A stretch of 64,000 nt of DNA from Nipponacmea schrenckii (lineage: Eukaryota > Mollusca > Gastropoda > Lottiidae), in assembly GCA_030562195.1 (NCBI GenBank), contig JAUJPP010000005.1:3100001-3164000 (forward strand), in the 5' to 3' direction. Under the pieces are notes generated by a model. The model saw only the letters and a program-made list of their open reading frames with translations. It was not told where the DNA came from and did not search any database. Shown here piece after piece: positions 1 through 11,884 of the stretch. Positions within the stretch are counted from its first letter, which is position 1. Each line of letters begins with the position of its first letter. Made by a program: the position numbers and the translations under genes.

Positions 1-590
1 TCTAGTAATTTCACTTGTAGAATGTCAAGTAATTCGGTCTGTTGAATGTCAGCTTTATAAAGGATACCTTTCTAGTAATTTCACTTGTAGAATGTCAAGT
101 AATTTGGTTTGTTGAATTTCAGCTTTATAAAGGATAACTTCCTAGTAATTTCACTTGTAGAATGTCAAGTAATTCGGTTTATTGAATGTCAGTTTTATAA
201 AGGATAACTTCTTAGTAATTTTGCTTGTTAAATGTCGGCTTTATAAAGGATAACTTTCTAGTAATTTCACTTGTAGAATGTCAAGTAATTTGGTTTGTTG
301 AATGTCAACTTTATAAAGGATAACTTTCTAGTAATTTCGCATATTGATGTCAAGTAATTTTGCTTGAAAAATGTCAGCTTTATAATAGACCAATTTCTAG
401 AAATTCACTAACATAATGTCAAGACTGTCAAGTAAATATCCTTGTTGAATGTCAGCTTTACACTTTCTAGTAATTTCACTTGCTTAATGTCAAGTAATTT
501 AATGACTTTAAATGCCAGTATTGTAAAGGATAACTTTCAAGTAATTTCACTTGTTGAATGTTATCTTTATAACAGACGACTTTCAAGTCA
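1..590. repeat. 70-bp minisatellite
   Basis: Units begin TCTAGTAATTTCACTTGTAG and end with a TTTATAAAGGATAACTT-type segment. Unit starts at 1, 71, 141 and 211 give a period of 70. One unit (211-256) is shortened by 24 bases, and the next starts at 257 and 327. After about 400 the units decay. The array runs off the left edge of the window. The 106-codon frame at 442-762 begins in this decayed repeat and is not a gene. Confidence 0.9.
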
Positions 591-599
591 AAACACTTT

Positions 600-1535
600 G
601 TCCTTGCACCTTGAGATTATTCCATATATAAGGTACAAACAAACAAGTTCACCCTCGAGACTCACATCATTACCCAAATCAGACACTCTTTCTAATATTC
701 CAAACGTTGTTGACCTTGCGCATTGCGATATATTACATACAAACAAACAAGTCCATCCTTGAGTTCTACATCATTAACCAAATCACATACTACTTTTCCT
801 TTTGAGAGTTTTGTCTTAACTAACTGTTTTTCATCACAAAAGTCATGTCTATAAACAAGTCTAAATCAATACAAAGAGTCATGGACTGTGAATGGAGTTG
901 TACATGATTCACAAGCAAGTGAAATAACAATTAACTCCACCCAATTTGACAAAACAAGTTCAGCAGGATCGTACAACCAACCATCTTGTATGGCGTGACC
1001 ACTTTTTAAAATGACATGAAAAGGAGTTTTACATCCTACTCTTCTTCATCTTTATGCTAAAATTCCATAATTTCACAAAATGGCTAAGAAAATGTCCACA
1101 CCTTACTGCAACACATCTATATTACTATTGTCAATCAGTTACCATAGCAACAAAGACAAAGCTGTTCACAATGATAAAAAAAGTCAAACCAATAAAACGG
1201 AAGGAATTTAATATTCAATTGCTTCCAAAACAAACACAAAAAGAGTAAACAAAAGCCTAGGTGACAATTTCAAAATTAAATTCTTTCAAACCTCAGCCGC
1301 AGCTTTCAAATATTCAAGGACATGTTGTGGAATGTGAAGTAGACTAAGTCAAATGAATAATAATGATTTGTTTAAAAGTAATATGGTGATGTCATGTTTG
1401 CATTAGGAGCAATTGTTGTCTTGACTCCTTCAACAAAGACAAGTTGACAACATACTCGTCTATTGTGAAATCTTGTGTCAGACACTTTTGACCTTTTGTC
1501 AGATGTGACTGGAATGAGGATTCATCAATGTGTTT
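600..1535. other. Gene-free AT-rich stretch
   Basis: Pairs of related phrases recur (ACAAACAAACAAGTTC near 636 and ACAAACAAACAAGTCC near 739), so part of it is an old duplication of about 100 bp. A SINE-A tail lies at 1011-1057. No coding exon was recognised. Confidence 0.6.
1011..1057 (-). mobile_element. SINE-A 3'-tail fragment
   Basis: The plus strand reads GGAGTTTTACATCCTACTCT followed by TCTTCATC, the reverse complement of the SINE-A 3' end seen at 25.4, 45.3 and 56.4 kb. Only about 45 bases are recognisable. Confidence 0.65.
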
Positions 1536-1539
1536 TGTG

Positions 1540-1840
1540 GCCCTGTGTTATAGAGGCCCTGTGTTTAGAGGCCCTGTGTTTTAGAGGCTCAATGTTTTCG
1601 AGGCCCTGTTTTTAAGAGGCCCTGTGTTTTATAGGCCCTGTGTTTTAGAGACCCTGTGTTTCAGAGGCTAGGGGTGTTTAAGAGGCCTTGTGTTAACAAA
1701 GCCCTGTGTTTTAGAGACAATGTGTTTCAGAGGCCCTGTGTTTAAGAGGCCCTGTGTTATAGAGCTCTTGTATCTTAGAAGGCCCTGTGTTTACGCGGCC
1801 CTGTGTTCAAGCAACCCTATGTTTTAGAGGCCCTCAGTTT
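1540..1840. repeat. GAGGCCCTGTGTTTTA minisatellite, period about 18-19
   Basis: About 16 imperfect copies of AGGCCCTGTGTTTTAGAG occur, with variants such as AGGCTCAATGTTTTCG and AAGCCCTGTG. It is far more GC-rich than its surroundings. Confidence 0.88.
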
Positions 1841-2385
1841 AAGAAAGTCATGGTAGAAATTCCCTCATTGCATACTGAATACCATTACCTGTTCCACTAA
1901 CTTAGTAAATAGCAAAGTCTAATACAAAACTTTGTTTCAAAATTTCCCACACTACACACTGCATAGCATCATTTTGCTATATCAACTCTAGAGCAAATCA
2001 TTTCATATTGTTCTAAAGAATGTTCACTTTTTTACCTTCAACACTGAAAACTTTCACTCACTCAAATTATCACTCCAACAAATTTATCCTAAGCACAGAA
2101 TTTCCGACATCTTTGAGTTTAACTTGAACATGTCTGGTTTTAACTCCATACAATCCTAATCCTGCAATTCCGTTTCCGAAAGTCCTAGCCCAAAAATATT
2201 TTTTCACCAAAACCTTTCACTAAATTTAAAATGGTGGAAAATGAACTTAAACTTTGATCAAGGGAGACATTTTTTAACTCAATTTGTCAACAATGGTCTT
2301 ACAAATCAAATAATATGACGGCAATTTAAACACGGTTTAAGGGTGGAATTTGGTTTTTTGTGTGATTTGTCTGGTGGCTCTTTTT
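1841..2385. other. Gene-free AT-rich stretch between arrays
   Basis: This is mostly unique AT-rich sequence with no open frame of note and no recognised exon or element. Confidence 0.5.
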
Positions 2386-2389
2386 CATC

Positions 2390-3365
2390 TCATTCATTGC
2401 CCTTATACAGAGAAACTTCCAAAAACACTGACCCTGGAATTATCTTTTGTTATTTTATATTGTAAAATTGGATATTGTGGTTTCCTTCTTTAGATTTCAT
2501 TCATTACCCTTATACAGGGGAACTTCCAAAAACACAGACCCTGGATTTGTCTTTAGCTTTTGATATTTTTATCGTAAAATTGGATATTGTGGTTTACTTA
2601 TTTTTCACTTACTAGTATTATAAGAACCTTACTACAGCAGGAACTTCCAAAAACACTGACCCTGGATTTATCTTTGTTTATTTTTATTCGTAAAATTGGA
2701 TATTGTGTTTCCTTCACTTTATATTTCATTCATTACCCTTATACAGGGGAACTTCCAAAAACACTGACCCTGGATTTATCTTTTGTTATTTTATATTGTA
2801 AAATTGGATATTGCAGTTTCCTTCTTTTATTTCATTCACTTACCCTTATACAGAGGAAACTTCCAAAAACACTGACCCTGGATTTGATCTTTTGTTATTT
2901 TATATTGTAAAATTAGATATTGCAGTTTCCTTCTTTTCATTTCATTCATTACCCTTATACAGGGGAACTTCCAAAAACACAGACCCTGGATTTATCTTTT
3001 GTTATTTTATATTGTAAAATTGGATATTGCAGTTTCCTTCTTTAGATTTCATTCATTACCCTTATACAGAGAAACTTCCAAAAACACTGACCCTGGATTT
3101 GTCTTTATCTTTTGTTAATTTTTATATTGTAAAATTGGATATTGCGGTTTACTTCTTTTTCACTTACTAGTACCATTATAGAGAAAGACTTACAAGCTTT
3201 CTACAGGTACTTCCAAAAGCACTGACCCTGGATTTGTCTTTTTATTGATATTCTTATATTGTAAAATTGGCTATTGCTGTTTCCTTCTCTTTTACTTAAT
3301 ATTAATCTTATACAGAGACTTAGGAGCTTTCTACAGGAACTTCCAAAAGCACTGACACTGGACTT
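2390..3365. repeat. 108-120-bp minisatellite, about nine copies
   Basis: Each unit carries CTTATACAG, then AACTTCCAAAAACACTGACC, then CTGGATTT and a TTGTAAAATTGGATATTG segment. The CCCTGGA core recurs near 2430, 2540, 2660, 2768, 2876, 2985, 3090 and 3225, and as CACTGGA near 3355. The last two units diverge and gain a GAGCTTTCTACAGG insert. Open frames at 2587-3017 are translations of this repeat. Confidence 0.92.
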
Positions 3366-3714
3366 GTTTTTGCCTTGAGAAGCTGTGAATGCGAGATTTC
3401 AAACAAAAATTCAAGCCAAATTCCTAATCTCTGTTCAATAATAAACAAAATTTTGTTAATAATGTTAAGTCAATTCTGTTTTTCTTTATAAAGAACTTAA
3501 TTTGCATAAGACTTTCAAATTGTTTTCATTGTTTACCAAATTTTCAACTCTTCATAATGACCTTTGAACTCTACAAAGTTGAAGTGTCTATAAACAATAT
3601 ACTTCCTTGAATAGTAATTTATAATAACATATCAAGGAAGCTATATTCACCTTCCTCTTCTAACTAACAATTTGAAATATTGAAATAAACAAAAATAAAA
3701 CAACTATATTTTAC

Positions 3715-4195
3715 AAGGATATCAACTTAGGTTCACAAGGATCCATTCTACCAGCTAGTCCTTGGCCAAACAACTTAACTAAGGTTCACAAAGATCCTTA
3801 TTTGAACATGGTCTCTTTTTTACAAGGAACAACTTTAGTTTATGAAGATCCTTTCTACCAGTCCTTGTTACAAGGATAACAACTTAGGTGCATGAGAATC
3901 CTTTCTACCAGCTGGTCCTTGGTTAAACAGCTATATCTTAAAAGGATAACAACTTAGGTTCACAGTTAAAGATCCTTTCTACCAGCTGATCCTTGACAAA
4001 CAACTTATAGTTCACAAATCAATGAACAACTGAGTTAAAATTTTCAAGCATATACAAACAATTACAAGGACTTCACAAGATCTGTTCTTGAACATGAAAC
4101 TCTATTTACAAGTAACAACTTAAGGTTCACAAGGAATCCTTTCTACAATAGTCCTTGGCAAACCAACTTAACTTTGAAAATAGTTCACAAAGCTT
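3715..4195. repeat. Degenerate minisatellite with ACAACTTAGGTTCACAAGGA units
   Basis: Roughly six to seven units share AAGGATAACAACTTAGG, TTCACAAGGATCCTTTCTAC and CAGCTGGTCCTTGG in that order. Spacing varies from about 55 to 90 bases. Several units have lost internal pieces. Confidence 0.8.
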
Positions 4196-5440
4196 TCTTA
4201 CAGATCAATCGAAAATCTATTAACATTTGCATTTAAATATAACCAACTTAATTGCAAAATCAATATAAATCTATAAAATTGGCATACTAAAATATTACAA
4301 CTTGCAAAAAATTTTATTATTGAAAATGGCAAAACTTACTAAAATGATATAATAGCTTCCACAGCAAAAATTTCTTTATAAAATATCATTTGAAATATTT
4401 CACTTTCCTTATATTAATATAACATCATAATATCCTATTTATTAGATCAAACATTGATAAGATTTTATATTGAATGGCTCATTTCTTGAATTTATAATTG
4501 CTAAGTCAGCTATAAGGACTACATTTCTAGATATAATTATAATGAAGGATATCCCCAAAAAGATATTCATGTTATCACAGAATATCTATAATGGATATCG
4601 CTTCCTTATAAGGATATCTCATGGGATATCCATTCTTTAAAAGAATATGATAGGAGAATATTGAATGGCTTCTTTCTCTGTCTAAATAATTGCTTTGTCA
4701 GCTAAAGGAGCTAATTTTAAGCTCTATAATTATAATCTGGCATGCAGATCCCCTACAATTCAACATATATGTTCCTGAATACCCTATCTTAAACCACAAG
4801 CATTGCATCTTTGCGGTAATTCTCTTCAAATGATACCCGTATCACCCTGTGGTAAATATCCCCAGCCTTAATAGAACTTTATCCTACCTTGACAGGCCCA
4901 GATTATAGCCTATTCAAGGTCAAGTCACAGGTAGATACAAATAAAATGCTTTATAAGCATAATTTGATGAATACAGAAATCAATGAGCCAATTATATCAT
5001 GATTCCATGAATAAACATCAAATTAAATTTTTATATTTCTAATAGAATTTTGACTCGTACTGGTAGTCTATAGCTCCTGTTTTGAATGAGCGACTCAATG
5101 CTATGAACAATTAAAGAAGATCTGGTCACTGGACCATTTACAAATAATATGACACTTATTAAGTATTTAATGTTTTCTTTGATATTTTTCAGAAATATTC
5201 AAAATTATAGACATGGGAAAACAACCGTCTAATCAATATTTAAGTGACAAATCGATTGATGCAGAAAGTAAACAAACCACAATTTGACAGAAAACTGCAT
5301 GTTCTTCGACCTTAAAAATGGCTTTGTATACATAATGTACACACCTCACGCCTACGAGAATAAGACCAAACCATAAATGATAAAGATGAGGGCTGAAAAT
5401 TATGAATCAGTTCAAGAAATAGACAAGAGATCGAATGATT
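4196..5440. other. Gene-free AT-rich stretch
   Basis: No array is obvious apart from a short GGATATC-rich patch at 4545-4665 (about six GGATATC or close variants) and a weak duplication of TTGAATGGCTCATTTCTTG-like text at 4470 and 4660. No exon was recognised. Confidence 0.5.
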
Positions 5441-6420
5441 CACCAGTTCAGAATTTTCCAGACATGGGCGCCGCCATCTTTGATACGCCCGAGAAGTTTA
5501 TCGTCTGTTTAACAACTTCGAAAAACAATGGCAGTCGCCATTTTGAACTTATCAGTTAATTCCCTCCGATTCTCTGGACATTTCCAAAGTTTTTGCATGA
5601 GTTTCGTTGAAACATTTGAAGAAATAATCATGAAAATTTACCTTTTATTGACAGCCGGTCTTGGAAATCTTCCGATAGAGGGCGTATCTATCCGGATGTA
5701 GACTAAACAGACCAGTCACTTGGTAGATTCTGTCAGAACATCCAGCCTCTATCAAATCGCAGGAGACTTGCAACTATGCCTATAAGTAAAACACATAATG
5801 TACGTAAAAATTAAAAAAAAAATTAACAAAACAATTCGAGAATTTTTTTGAGTTTGAATCCCCATTATCGTTCTTTTCTATTTTTCCCTAATAAGCGACA
5901 AAAGGAGATATAGCCTTTGATCCAGACGGCCAAGGGCTCCTCAGGCTCAGAGGCTCCTGGCCTAGTAGGCCTACCTAAGGCCTACCCTAACGTAAATAAA
6001 AATTCAGACATTCTGAAAAAGTCTATTTTGAATAAAGGGCTTACATTTTGCTGAAACAAGTAGGCGTTCCACAGTCACTGCCTTGGCGACATTTTTAACT
6101 GAAGCCAAAAACAGCTGTTTTAAATTAACTGTGGTCTGAATGTTGGTGACTGTCAACTGTAATTTGATATTTCAAGATAGTTGTCTCCCTTGATCCATTC
6201 GTGACAACATGGCAAGAAATGGAAATTAGACTTAAAACGTGCAATTTTAAACGCCTTTCTGAGAAGAAAAGACAACGTTTTCAAACAAATAAACGAAAAC
6301 AACCTGTCATTTCATTTGCGCAAAACTAAGCGATATTTCGCAACTAAACCCCGACTGTTTTGACAATTATCGCAACCCCTCGGCGCAATCCTCATATCCA
6401 CTACACTTTAGTTAAAAATA
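5440..6420. promoter_or_regulatory. Candidate promoter-like patch with YY1-type motifs
   Basis: GCCGCCATCTT at 5470-5480 and TCGCCATTTT at 5535-5544 read AAGATGGCGGC and AAAATGGCGA on the minus strand, the form of YY1 sites often found at transcription starts. Local CpG content is higher than in the flanks (GGGCGCCGCC; GCGCAAAACTAAGCG near 6320; CTCGGCGCAATCC near 6380), and the sequence is not tandemly repeated. No coding exon can be tied to it, and AAAATGGC words are common across the window, so this is only a candidate. Confidence 0.22.
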
Positions 6421-7250
6421 CGGAGTACTTAAAACTGTCATTTATCAATAAGGTACCTGTCAATCACCAATAGATCGAAATAGACCACGCCCATCCAGGT
6501 AGACAACAAAACCAAATCTTAGAAAATATTCTTTTTTAGGTCAGATCTATCTCTAGTTTCCTATCGTATATCAAGTATATAGAATTTGGAAACATGATCT
6601 ACCCAAATTTCTTGCTTGAATAATACTCGTGAAAAGTCACGTTGACAAACGCAAGTGCAGAGTCAAATAAGGTGATCAAAAATTGAAAAAATCTTTTTGG
6701 CTATCCCTTAGAAATTCAAAAAGGTATTTCATTTTCCACAAAATCGGAAGCGAGTAGGGTGTAAAACTCCATTTCGTGGGATAAGAATCCTTGTCCATGC
6801 TCTAACGCACGGAAACTAACGATCATTACCGAAATTTCAGCTGAATGTTCTGCATTTAAAGACGTGACAATCGTATCTATTATTGACCATTGATTGTTTG
6901 TTGATTGAGGTTTAGAAATGTCATCAGGGTAAATAGAAACTTGGCTTCAAGACTCGCTATGACAGAGTCAAGTGTTGGTCAAATATATGAACCCACTATG
7001 TACAAGACTGGTCAATGTCCTCAAATTTTCTTCACTTACAACAACTTGTGTGAATATCACCAACTTGTGTATATGGCATACCGTCGCTTTAAAGTGAAGT
7101 GTTGGTCATTTGGTCAGTATATGTTTGTCTTGTGGTCATCTTATCACTCGGACTGTCCACTCAGATACCATTGAACAAGTTTACTTTTACTTTCTTTAGG
7201 CCATCGTTAAGCAACAGGTTTATAATCCAAATTGATAAGGGATACGGATG
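6421..7250. other. Gene-free stretch with a SINE-A tail scrap
   Basis: A short plus-strand SINE-A tail lies at 6750-6775 (AGTAGGGTGTAAAACTCCAT). A CAACTTGTGT / TTGGTCAATAT phrase recurs two or three times between 6970 and 7120. Overlapping short frames here are unrecognised. Confidence 0.45.
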
Positions 7251-7253
7251 GAA

Positions 7254-7605
7254 TTACAGGAACCACAGACGTCTGATTGAAAATTAGAATGGTGTAAATT
7301 GATGCTATCAGTGTCCCTGATACACATTCAAAATTTAGAAAACCTCTTTACAATCTCTTTAAATAGTTGATTTACAAGAACCACAGATGTCTGATTGAAA
7401 ATTAGAATGGTGTAAATTGATACTATCAGTGTCCCTGATACACATACAAAATTTAGAAAACCTCTTTACAATCTCTTTAAATAGTTGAATTACAAGAACC
7501 ACAGACATCTGATTGAAAATTAGAAGGTTGTAAATTGATGCTATCAATGTCCCTGATACACATAATTATTTAAGAAATTCTATGTACCATCTCTTTAAAA
7601 AAAAA
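7254..7605. repeat. 118-bp direct repeat, three copies
   Basis: Units start at 7254, 7372 and 7490 (period 118). Each carries ACCACAGACGTCTGATTGAA, then GAATGGTGTAAATTGATGCT, ATCAGTGTCCCTGATACACA and CTCTTTACAATCTCTTTAAA. They differ at only a few positions, and the third decays at its end. A single diverged copy in the other orientation lies at 24889-24985, so the unit also exists as a dispersed element. Confidence 0.93.
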
Positions 7606-7609
7606 GAGT

Positions 7610-8010
7610 TAATATAGCAACACGGCCGTGCCCATCACTCTCACGGGCATCCTACCCTTGCCTTACCCATACCCCTCCTTCACTCACACAAGGGGCATGC
7701 TACCCTAGTTTTACCCGTACACTGATCCTAGTGTGTTTCACATTGTTATTATTGTACGTTTACAAGGGTCACTATTACCCTACGTGGGAGACTGAAATCC
7801 AATATACCTTGTTTATTAAAGATATATGGGTACACTATTGAATGTGTGACCCGAAGTGACCCTAACGTGGCTAATCTATGAAATCTGTCGATGGGTATTT
7901 AACTTTAATCCACCCAAGATAAAGACTTGGACAATCTTGTCCCATATCTCAAGTTTTTTTCAGGGGATCTCCTTAAAAGAAATGAAATATTCATAGACTA
8001 TGACACCCCA
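7610..8010. other. Gene-free stretch with a CCC-rich patch
   Basis: Bases 7640-7720 contain a weak duplication around GGGCATCCTACCCTTG and GGGCATGCTACCCTAG. Nothing else was recognised. Confidence 0.45.
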
Positions 8011-8014
8011 TTCG

Positions 8015-8100
8015 TATATAATAATTGTCATTAATGGATTTAGTTCGTCTACAAAATAATAATCATTGTCGTTAATGGATTTAGTTCGTCTACAAATAAA
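8015..8100. repeat. Two-copy direct repeat, about 45 bp
   Basis: TTAATGGATTTAGTTCGTCT followed by ACAAA occurs twice, each time preceded by AATTGTC/ATTGTCG-type text. Confidence 0.75.
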
Positions 8101-8629
8101 TAACAATTTACCAATAAGCATTAGTATACCATTATATTCTCATATTTATTCAAAAACGTACACTGGAAATTCGTTTATTCGAACTAAGTGACACCCTATC
8201 AATCTTATTGTTTTGAGTACATTTGCAGATTTAGTACAACCTTGACACCCTTTTAAAAAATGTTCTATTTTGCTTGTGTAAATAACATAAAAATAGAAAA
8301 GAAAACAATAAACAAATATAATCAACGAAACATAAACATAAGAATAGAAAGGGTGGAAAGCATTGGATTGTAATCAGAGATGCCACGAACGATAATCCAG
8401 TGTGTCTTAGATATCCAAGGCCGATAACTATTGTTTGCCTTAAGATCAAGAGCGATAATTCAGTTTGTCCAAGATTTCCAAGACCGATAACTCTCATTTA
8501 TTGTTAAGATCGACAGACGTGATTCTGTTATACATTAGCATTGTTTCGGACGGTTTAAAGTCTCCAAAAATAGAATTGATTATGCATTTGAAGATGTAAT
8601 TTAGCGCATGGAAGGCGAAGGGAACCCAG

Positions 8630-9015
8630 AGATTCTGTAAACGAAGGGTACCAAGAGATCATATTGACAATAAGGTACCAAGAGATCTTGTAAACGTAAG
8701 AGTACCAAGAGATCTTGTAAACGTAAGGGTACCAAGAGATCATGTAAACGTAAAGGTACCAAGAGATCTTGTAAACAAAGGTACCAAGAGATCTTGTAAA
8801 CGAAAGGGGTACCAAGAGATCTTGTAAACGTAAGGGTACCAAGAGATCTTGTAAACGTAAGGTACCAAGAGATCTTGTAAACGTAAGGTACCAAGAGATC
8901 TTGTAAACGTAAGGATATCAAGAGATCATGTAAATGCAAGGGGTTCCAAGAGATCATGTAAATGCAAGGGGTTCCAAGAGATCATGTAAACAGAAGGGGT
9001 TCCAGAATATCCTGT
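8630..9015. repeat. 27-bp minisatellite (GGTACCAAGAGATCTTGTAA)
   Basis: About 13 to 14 copies carry GGTACCAAGAGATCTTGTAA plus ACGTAAG. Variants have GATCATG for GATCTTG or GGTTCC for GGTACC. The 27-base period keeps minus-strand frames open (repeated ISWYPYVYK-type nonapeptide), so the 95- and 118-codon frames here are repeat translations, not genes. Confidence 0.94.
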
Positions 9016-9245
9016 AAAAAAGGGCACCAAAAGAATAAGAGATCATGAGATCTCAAAAAGTTAAAACCAAAGGATCTAATAAGAGAATTTATCGTACAAA
9101 ACAGGACTAGTTGATCAAAGCTATAAGATTGATTTATGGAGTGTTATCTATTAGGCTTATCACAGCAACCTGGATAATCTGTACACACATATTGAAAAAA
9201 AAACATCTTAATTTTTGGAGGAGGAAGGGAAAACCGGTTTCATCC

Positions 9246-9372
9246 GAAGTATTTACGGAGGTAACCGAAGTATTTACGGAGATAACCGAAGTATTTACGG
9301 AGGTAACCGAAGTATTTACGGAGGTAACCGAAGTATTTACGGAGGTAACCGAAGTGTTTACGGAGAATACCG
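9246..9372. repeat. 21-bp minisatellite (GAAGTATTTACGGAGGTAAC)
   Basis: Six copies of CCGAAGTATTTACGGAGGTA plus A, nearly identical. The period of seven codons leaves both strands open: VFTEVTE on plus and SVNTSVT on minus. The surrounding 124-codon plus-strand frame (9111-9485) has no recognisable domain and is probably spurious. Confidence 0.94.
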
Positions 9373-9489
9373 AAGATCTACATCTCAATAAAAATAATGA
9401 CTCAAAGACTCTTATTCTACCTACTCCTCTCCAGTTTCAACCAATCTACATATGGTCATTTCGGATTTTTCTCTTTGAAAAGTAATACG

Positions 9490-10350
9490 GTTAACAACAA
9501 GGCGTTAAAAAGTTCCTACGGTTCTTCAAGTGTCATTTTTGATATTTCCTTTAGTTTGTTTAGAGATCCAATATGGAATTTTCTAGTATTTGAAAATATT
9601 ATTTTCGTCAAGCGATTTATTTTTGTTATGATCTTAAAAAAACATCGAACCAAAGTAAACTTGTAACATATAGTTTGTGTCAGTTACAGTATTTTCTTAA
9701 GATTTGTCTGTTTTTCTAGGCATGTTTAAAGGGGTTAGCCCAGATAATTATTCTCCAAATAAAATTTTGATTTTAAAGGGACATATCCATATGAGAACGC
9801 GCTGCTTAAACTAGTAACTACAACCTCGATGACGTAAGAACGACGCGATAGATTCGGATGGGGACGCATCTATACAATATTTTCCCAAAATCTTTCCTGT
9901 TTTGTAGACGGATTTAAAGGCGCTAACCGATATAATAATTCATATAATGATTTCTTTAAAAGTTATAATCATTAATACCTTTTTGAAGGGGATGACACCC
10001 CCTTTTTATTTTAGACTACACAGGGGACCGTCTCTTTAATTTATCCCGAACCTTTAATTACTTTAAATTGACTTGAATTAAAGATAGGATGTCGCGATTG
10101 GTTTTCAATTTGGGAATTTTGAGGCAGTAATGATGGGCGAGCCTATAATTATCAACAGCGATGAAGTATGTAAAGGAATACAACAAAGCTAGAATAATTT
10201 GTAAGACTAACGTATATATTATAAACTCTCGTATTTATTTACTCATCTGTACCTCAAATACTGAGAGAATAATCTCATTAGTCTTAGTAAGTCTGACTAG
10301 AATTGGTAATCTTAGTTTGAGCAATACTCGCATGGTGAAATGGAAAAAAG
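9490..10350. other. Gene-free stretch with an old duplication
   Basis: A segment near 9680-9760 (TTTAAAGGGGTTAGCCCAGA) recurs in diverged form near 9890-9945 (TTTAAAGGCGCTAACCGATA), about 200 bp apart. A short GC hairpin, AAGGGGATGACACCCCCTT, lies at about 9986-10004. No exon was recognised. Confidence 0.45.
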
Positions 10351-10352
10351 AC

Positions 10353-10685
10353 GATGTACGTGCTAATGCACGGACGATGTCCACCATTAAGGTTATTTAA
10401 TACAAGTTACTATCACCACGTTTTAATGTGTAGGTGAATTTTCTATAACTGACCATTGAAGCGTTGTGAATTCAAACGCAACGTATCAATGCACGGACGA
10501 TGTAGACCCTTTTTTTTTTTTTATTAAAGCATTAACCATTATAAGTACAAGATACGTTAAGTACGTGCCAATGCACGGACGACAATGTTGAACGCCTTAA
10601 AATGAATGGTAGGTTTATATTCTTCAACTAAAGTTGCCACAAGGTAAAGGTGGCGACGTTAAGTACGTGCTAATGCACGTACGAC
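10353..10685. repeat. Four-copy motif GTACGTGCTAATGCACGGAC, spaced about 80-120 bp
   Basis: Copies begin at 10356, about 10480 (as AACGTATCAATGCACGGACG), 10561 and 10663. The fourth is the perfect palindrome GTACGTGCTAATGCACGTAC (10663-10682). Intervening sequence is poorly conserved. Confidence 0.75.
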
Positions 10686-10689
10686 GTTG

Positions 10690-11798
10690 ACCCACTTGAA
10701 TAAAACAATTAGTAGAGACTATGTAAGAGTTAACGAGACTTCCACATCATTTCCATCATTATCAGTCTAGTAGAGTGAGACTATTTGTCTGTTGGAATAA
10801 GTATTCAGTTAAAAATATTAGAAAGGTAATCTATGACTTTCACTTTTTCTCAATAACAATACGTTGTGACGTCACAAGTGTGGTTTATGTGATATTATGT
10901 TACGTATAATGACTTCATCCTTGCTTCTTTTAAATCATTTAAATTGCGCTCTGCCAAATTTGGTCTGAAAATTCCACCCTCCCCTTTTCTCAGTCGAAAA
11001 AACGTTCAATTGATCGCAAAGACAGTGAGTTTCCACGAGTTAAAGAAGTGTTCATCGGTACATAGTATTATGTGTTATGTACAATGACCAATAACTGTTA
11101 GAGTCTACTTCAAATGATAAAGATAAAGAAACTAATAAAGTTACACGTCAAGCTGTTCTGCGTCCTTTTCAGCACAAAGAAACCAAGCAGTGTGCTTTGG
11201 GGTAAATTTTGCTACATTAGCATCATTAGCTCATGTGTTTTTTACGATATCCAACAGTCCAAAGACTGTTTACTAGCTTGCAGTGTGTTGTTCCAGACAA
11301 TTATATCCAAGGCGTTCGACTACTTATATTAATGTGAAAGAGCCATCCGCCAGCGAATATTTTGTTTGAACAAATCTTAAACAAGATCATCATCACACAA
11401 AACAACGCGAAGACATCAAATTGCTGGGGTCAAAACGCGAGGTCAGCTATTATGCAATCCTTTGTTCCTCGTGATTTCTCGCGTGGATGTGAACTTGTGT
11501 CTTGTGAAAAACGTGTCAATGTTCTTATTGACTATTGTTTATCAAAATCGTGTGAACGAATCGTATTTGGTTGCTAACAAACATTTTAATGGTTTGAACG
11601 TTGCGTTCAGATTACTGGATGTCCGTGCAATTATAGAGCTTTCCTGTTATGGGCGTATGTTGCCTTGTCCAACGATATCTGTTCGTAAAGTGTTACTTTC
11701 CAAGGTTCACTCCGTGCAAGTATTTAGTAAGCGTTTTTGTGGATGAGCAGTGAAATTAGCTGTGATTCAGTTAAGGCATCAACAAATAATAATCAAAA
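10690..11798. other. More complex gene-free stretch with unrecognised open frames
   Basis: Plus-strand frames at 11114-11332 (72 codons), 11362-11577 (71) and 11462-11746 (94) overlap in different registers and contain no motif I know. The sequence is less AT-rich than its neighbours and not tandemly repeated. It could include an old element or an unidentified exon; there is no positive evidence for either. Confidence 0.3.
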
Positions 11799-11880
11799 TA
11801 TCACTCAATGCACACTGCATGGCATTGACCGTCTTTATTAGCTCCCTTGGGTGCAGAAAAGTAGGGCATAAAACAACATT
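11799..11880 (+). mobile_element. SINE-A 3'-module fragment
   Basis: CAATGCACACTGCATGGCAT, then GTCTTTATTAGC, then GTGCAGAAAAGTAGGGCATA and AAAC follow the order of the SINE-A 3' module, in plus orientation. Confidence 0.72.
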
Positions 11881-11884
11881 TGAT

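Noticed and set aside
8555..8957. Overlapping minus-strand frames with repeated ISWYPYVYK peptide
   Set aside because: They come from the 27-bp minisatellite; two registers are open at once and there is no independent coding signal.
9111..9485. 124-codon plus-strand frame with a VFTEVTE repeat
   Set aside because: The central part is the 21-bp array and the ends have no domain; the opposite strand is equally open.
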